Assembly: GCF_019402665.1 (NCBI RefSeq) | Contig: NZ_VSST01000005.1 | Location: 47,522 to 111,521 of the forward strand | Length of the DNA: 64,000 nucleotides | Reading direction: 5' to 3' | Source: Bradyrhizobium canariense | GTDB taxonomy: Bacteria; Pseudomonadota; Alphaproteobacteria; Rhizobiales; Xanthobacteraceae | In this document: piece after piece, positions 63,956 through 64,000 of the stretch | Layout: each line of letters begins with the position of its first letter | Numbering within the stretch: the stretch's first letter is position 1 | Program-made: the position numbers and the translations under genes | The notes under the pieces: generated by a model | What the model saw: the letters and a program-made list of their open reading frames with translations, nothing else | What the model was told of the DNA's origin: nothing | Databases searched by the model: none

Positions 63956-64000
63956 ACTGACGGTGTCATCGCCCGCGAAGTGTTTAGACCGGAGACATAG

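Overview
The window is high-GC alphaproteobacterial DNA. Gene content and order point to Bradyrhizobium or a close relative in the Nitrobacteraceae. The strongest clues are the ChvG/ChvI - short HprK - EIIA-Man - HPr cluster near pckA, an outer-membrane protein joining an Omp25-like barrel to an OprB porin, a DUF2865 protein, an ECF42-type sigma factor with its YciI partner, and several families of short palindromic repeats. The assignment rests on protein and repeat recognition by eye. No rRNA, tRNA, CRISPR array, integrase, transposase or replication origin was seen, so this looks like ordinary chromosome with small repeat-rich accessory patches.

Layout. 0-10 kb: ferredoxin-NADP reductase, an FMN-binding glutamate-synthase-like protein, a PilZ protein, a CNNM/CorC membrane protein, a chemoreceptor, a TauE/SafE exporter and the fused porin. 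10-15.7 kb: a creatininase-family hydrolase diverging from a tightly coupled operon (substrate-binding protein, ATPase, permease, D-2-hydroxyacid dehydrogenase, Inh-type protein), probably a small uptake and catabolic unit. 15.8-23.4 kb: YciI plus ECF sigma factor, a lysozyme/peptidoglycan-binding protein, small envelope proteins, RadC, an EamA exporter, an AdaA-like repair regulator and methionine aminopeptidase. 23.4-32 kb: an MscS channel, a K+/H+ antiporter, a PepSY protein, a GntR-regulator remnant between two 140-bp inverted-repeat elements, then a molybdate cluster (mop, unknown periplasmic protein, modA, modB, modC) and MepA. 32-43 kb: a PAS-GGDEF-EAL protein, a secreted hypothetical, an acyl-CoA dehydrogenase-like flavoprotein and an amidase with duplicated leaders, an orphan TAXI binding protein, and a patch of small genes, a response regulator and an SDR between two copies of a palindromic repeat.

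43-64 kb: lepA and a GT39 glycosyltransferase, then the regulatory core: HPr, EIIA, HprK, ChvG and ChvI on the minus strand. pckA lies about 4 kb beyond on the plus strand, separated by a HugZ-like protein and a large exported TPR-CHAT protease-like protein. Known biology of this locus couples PTS phosphorylation state and the acid/envelope-sensing two-component system to gluconeogenic carbon flow. Beyond are a thioesterase, glycogen phosphorylase, small proteins, GIY-YIG, DUF2865, pyrE (GTG start) and a YfcG-like GST.

The most unusual items are the molybdate cluster with a TOBE-less ModC and a free-standing Mop protein, the exported CHAT protein beside the PTS/ChvGI locus, the duplicated 73-bp leaders bracketing the amidase gene, the orphan TAXI protein with an extra C-terminal membrane helix, and the GntR remnant between two inverted-repeat elements. 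No clearly undescribed multi-gene system was found.
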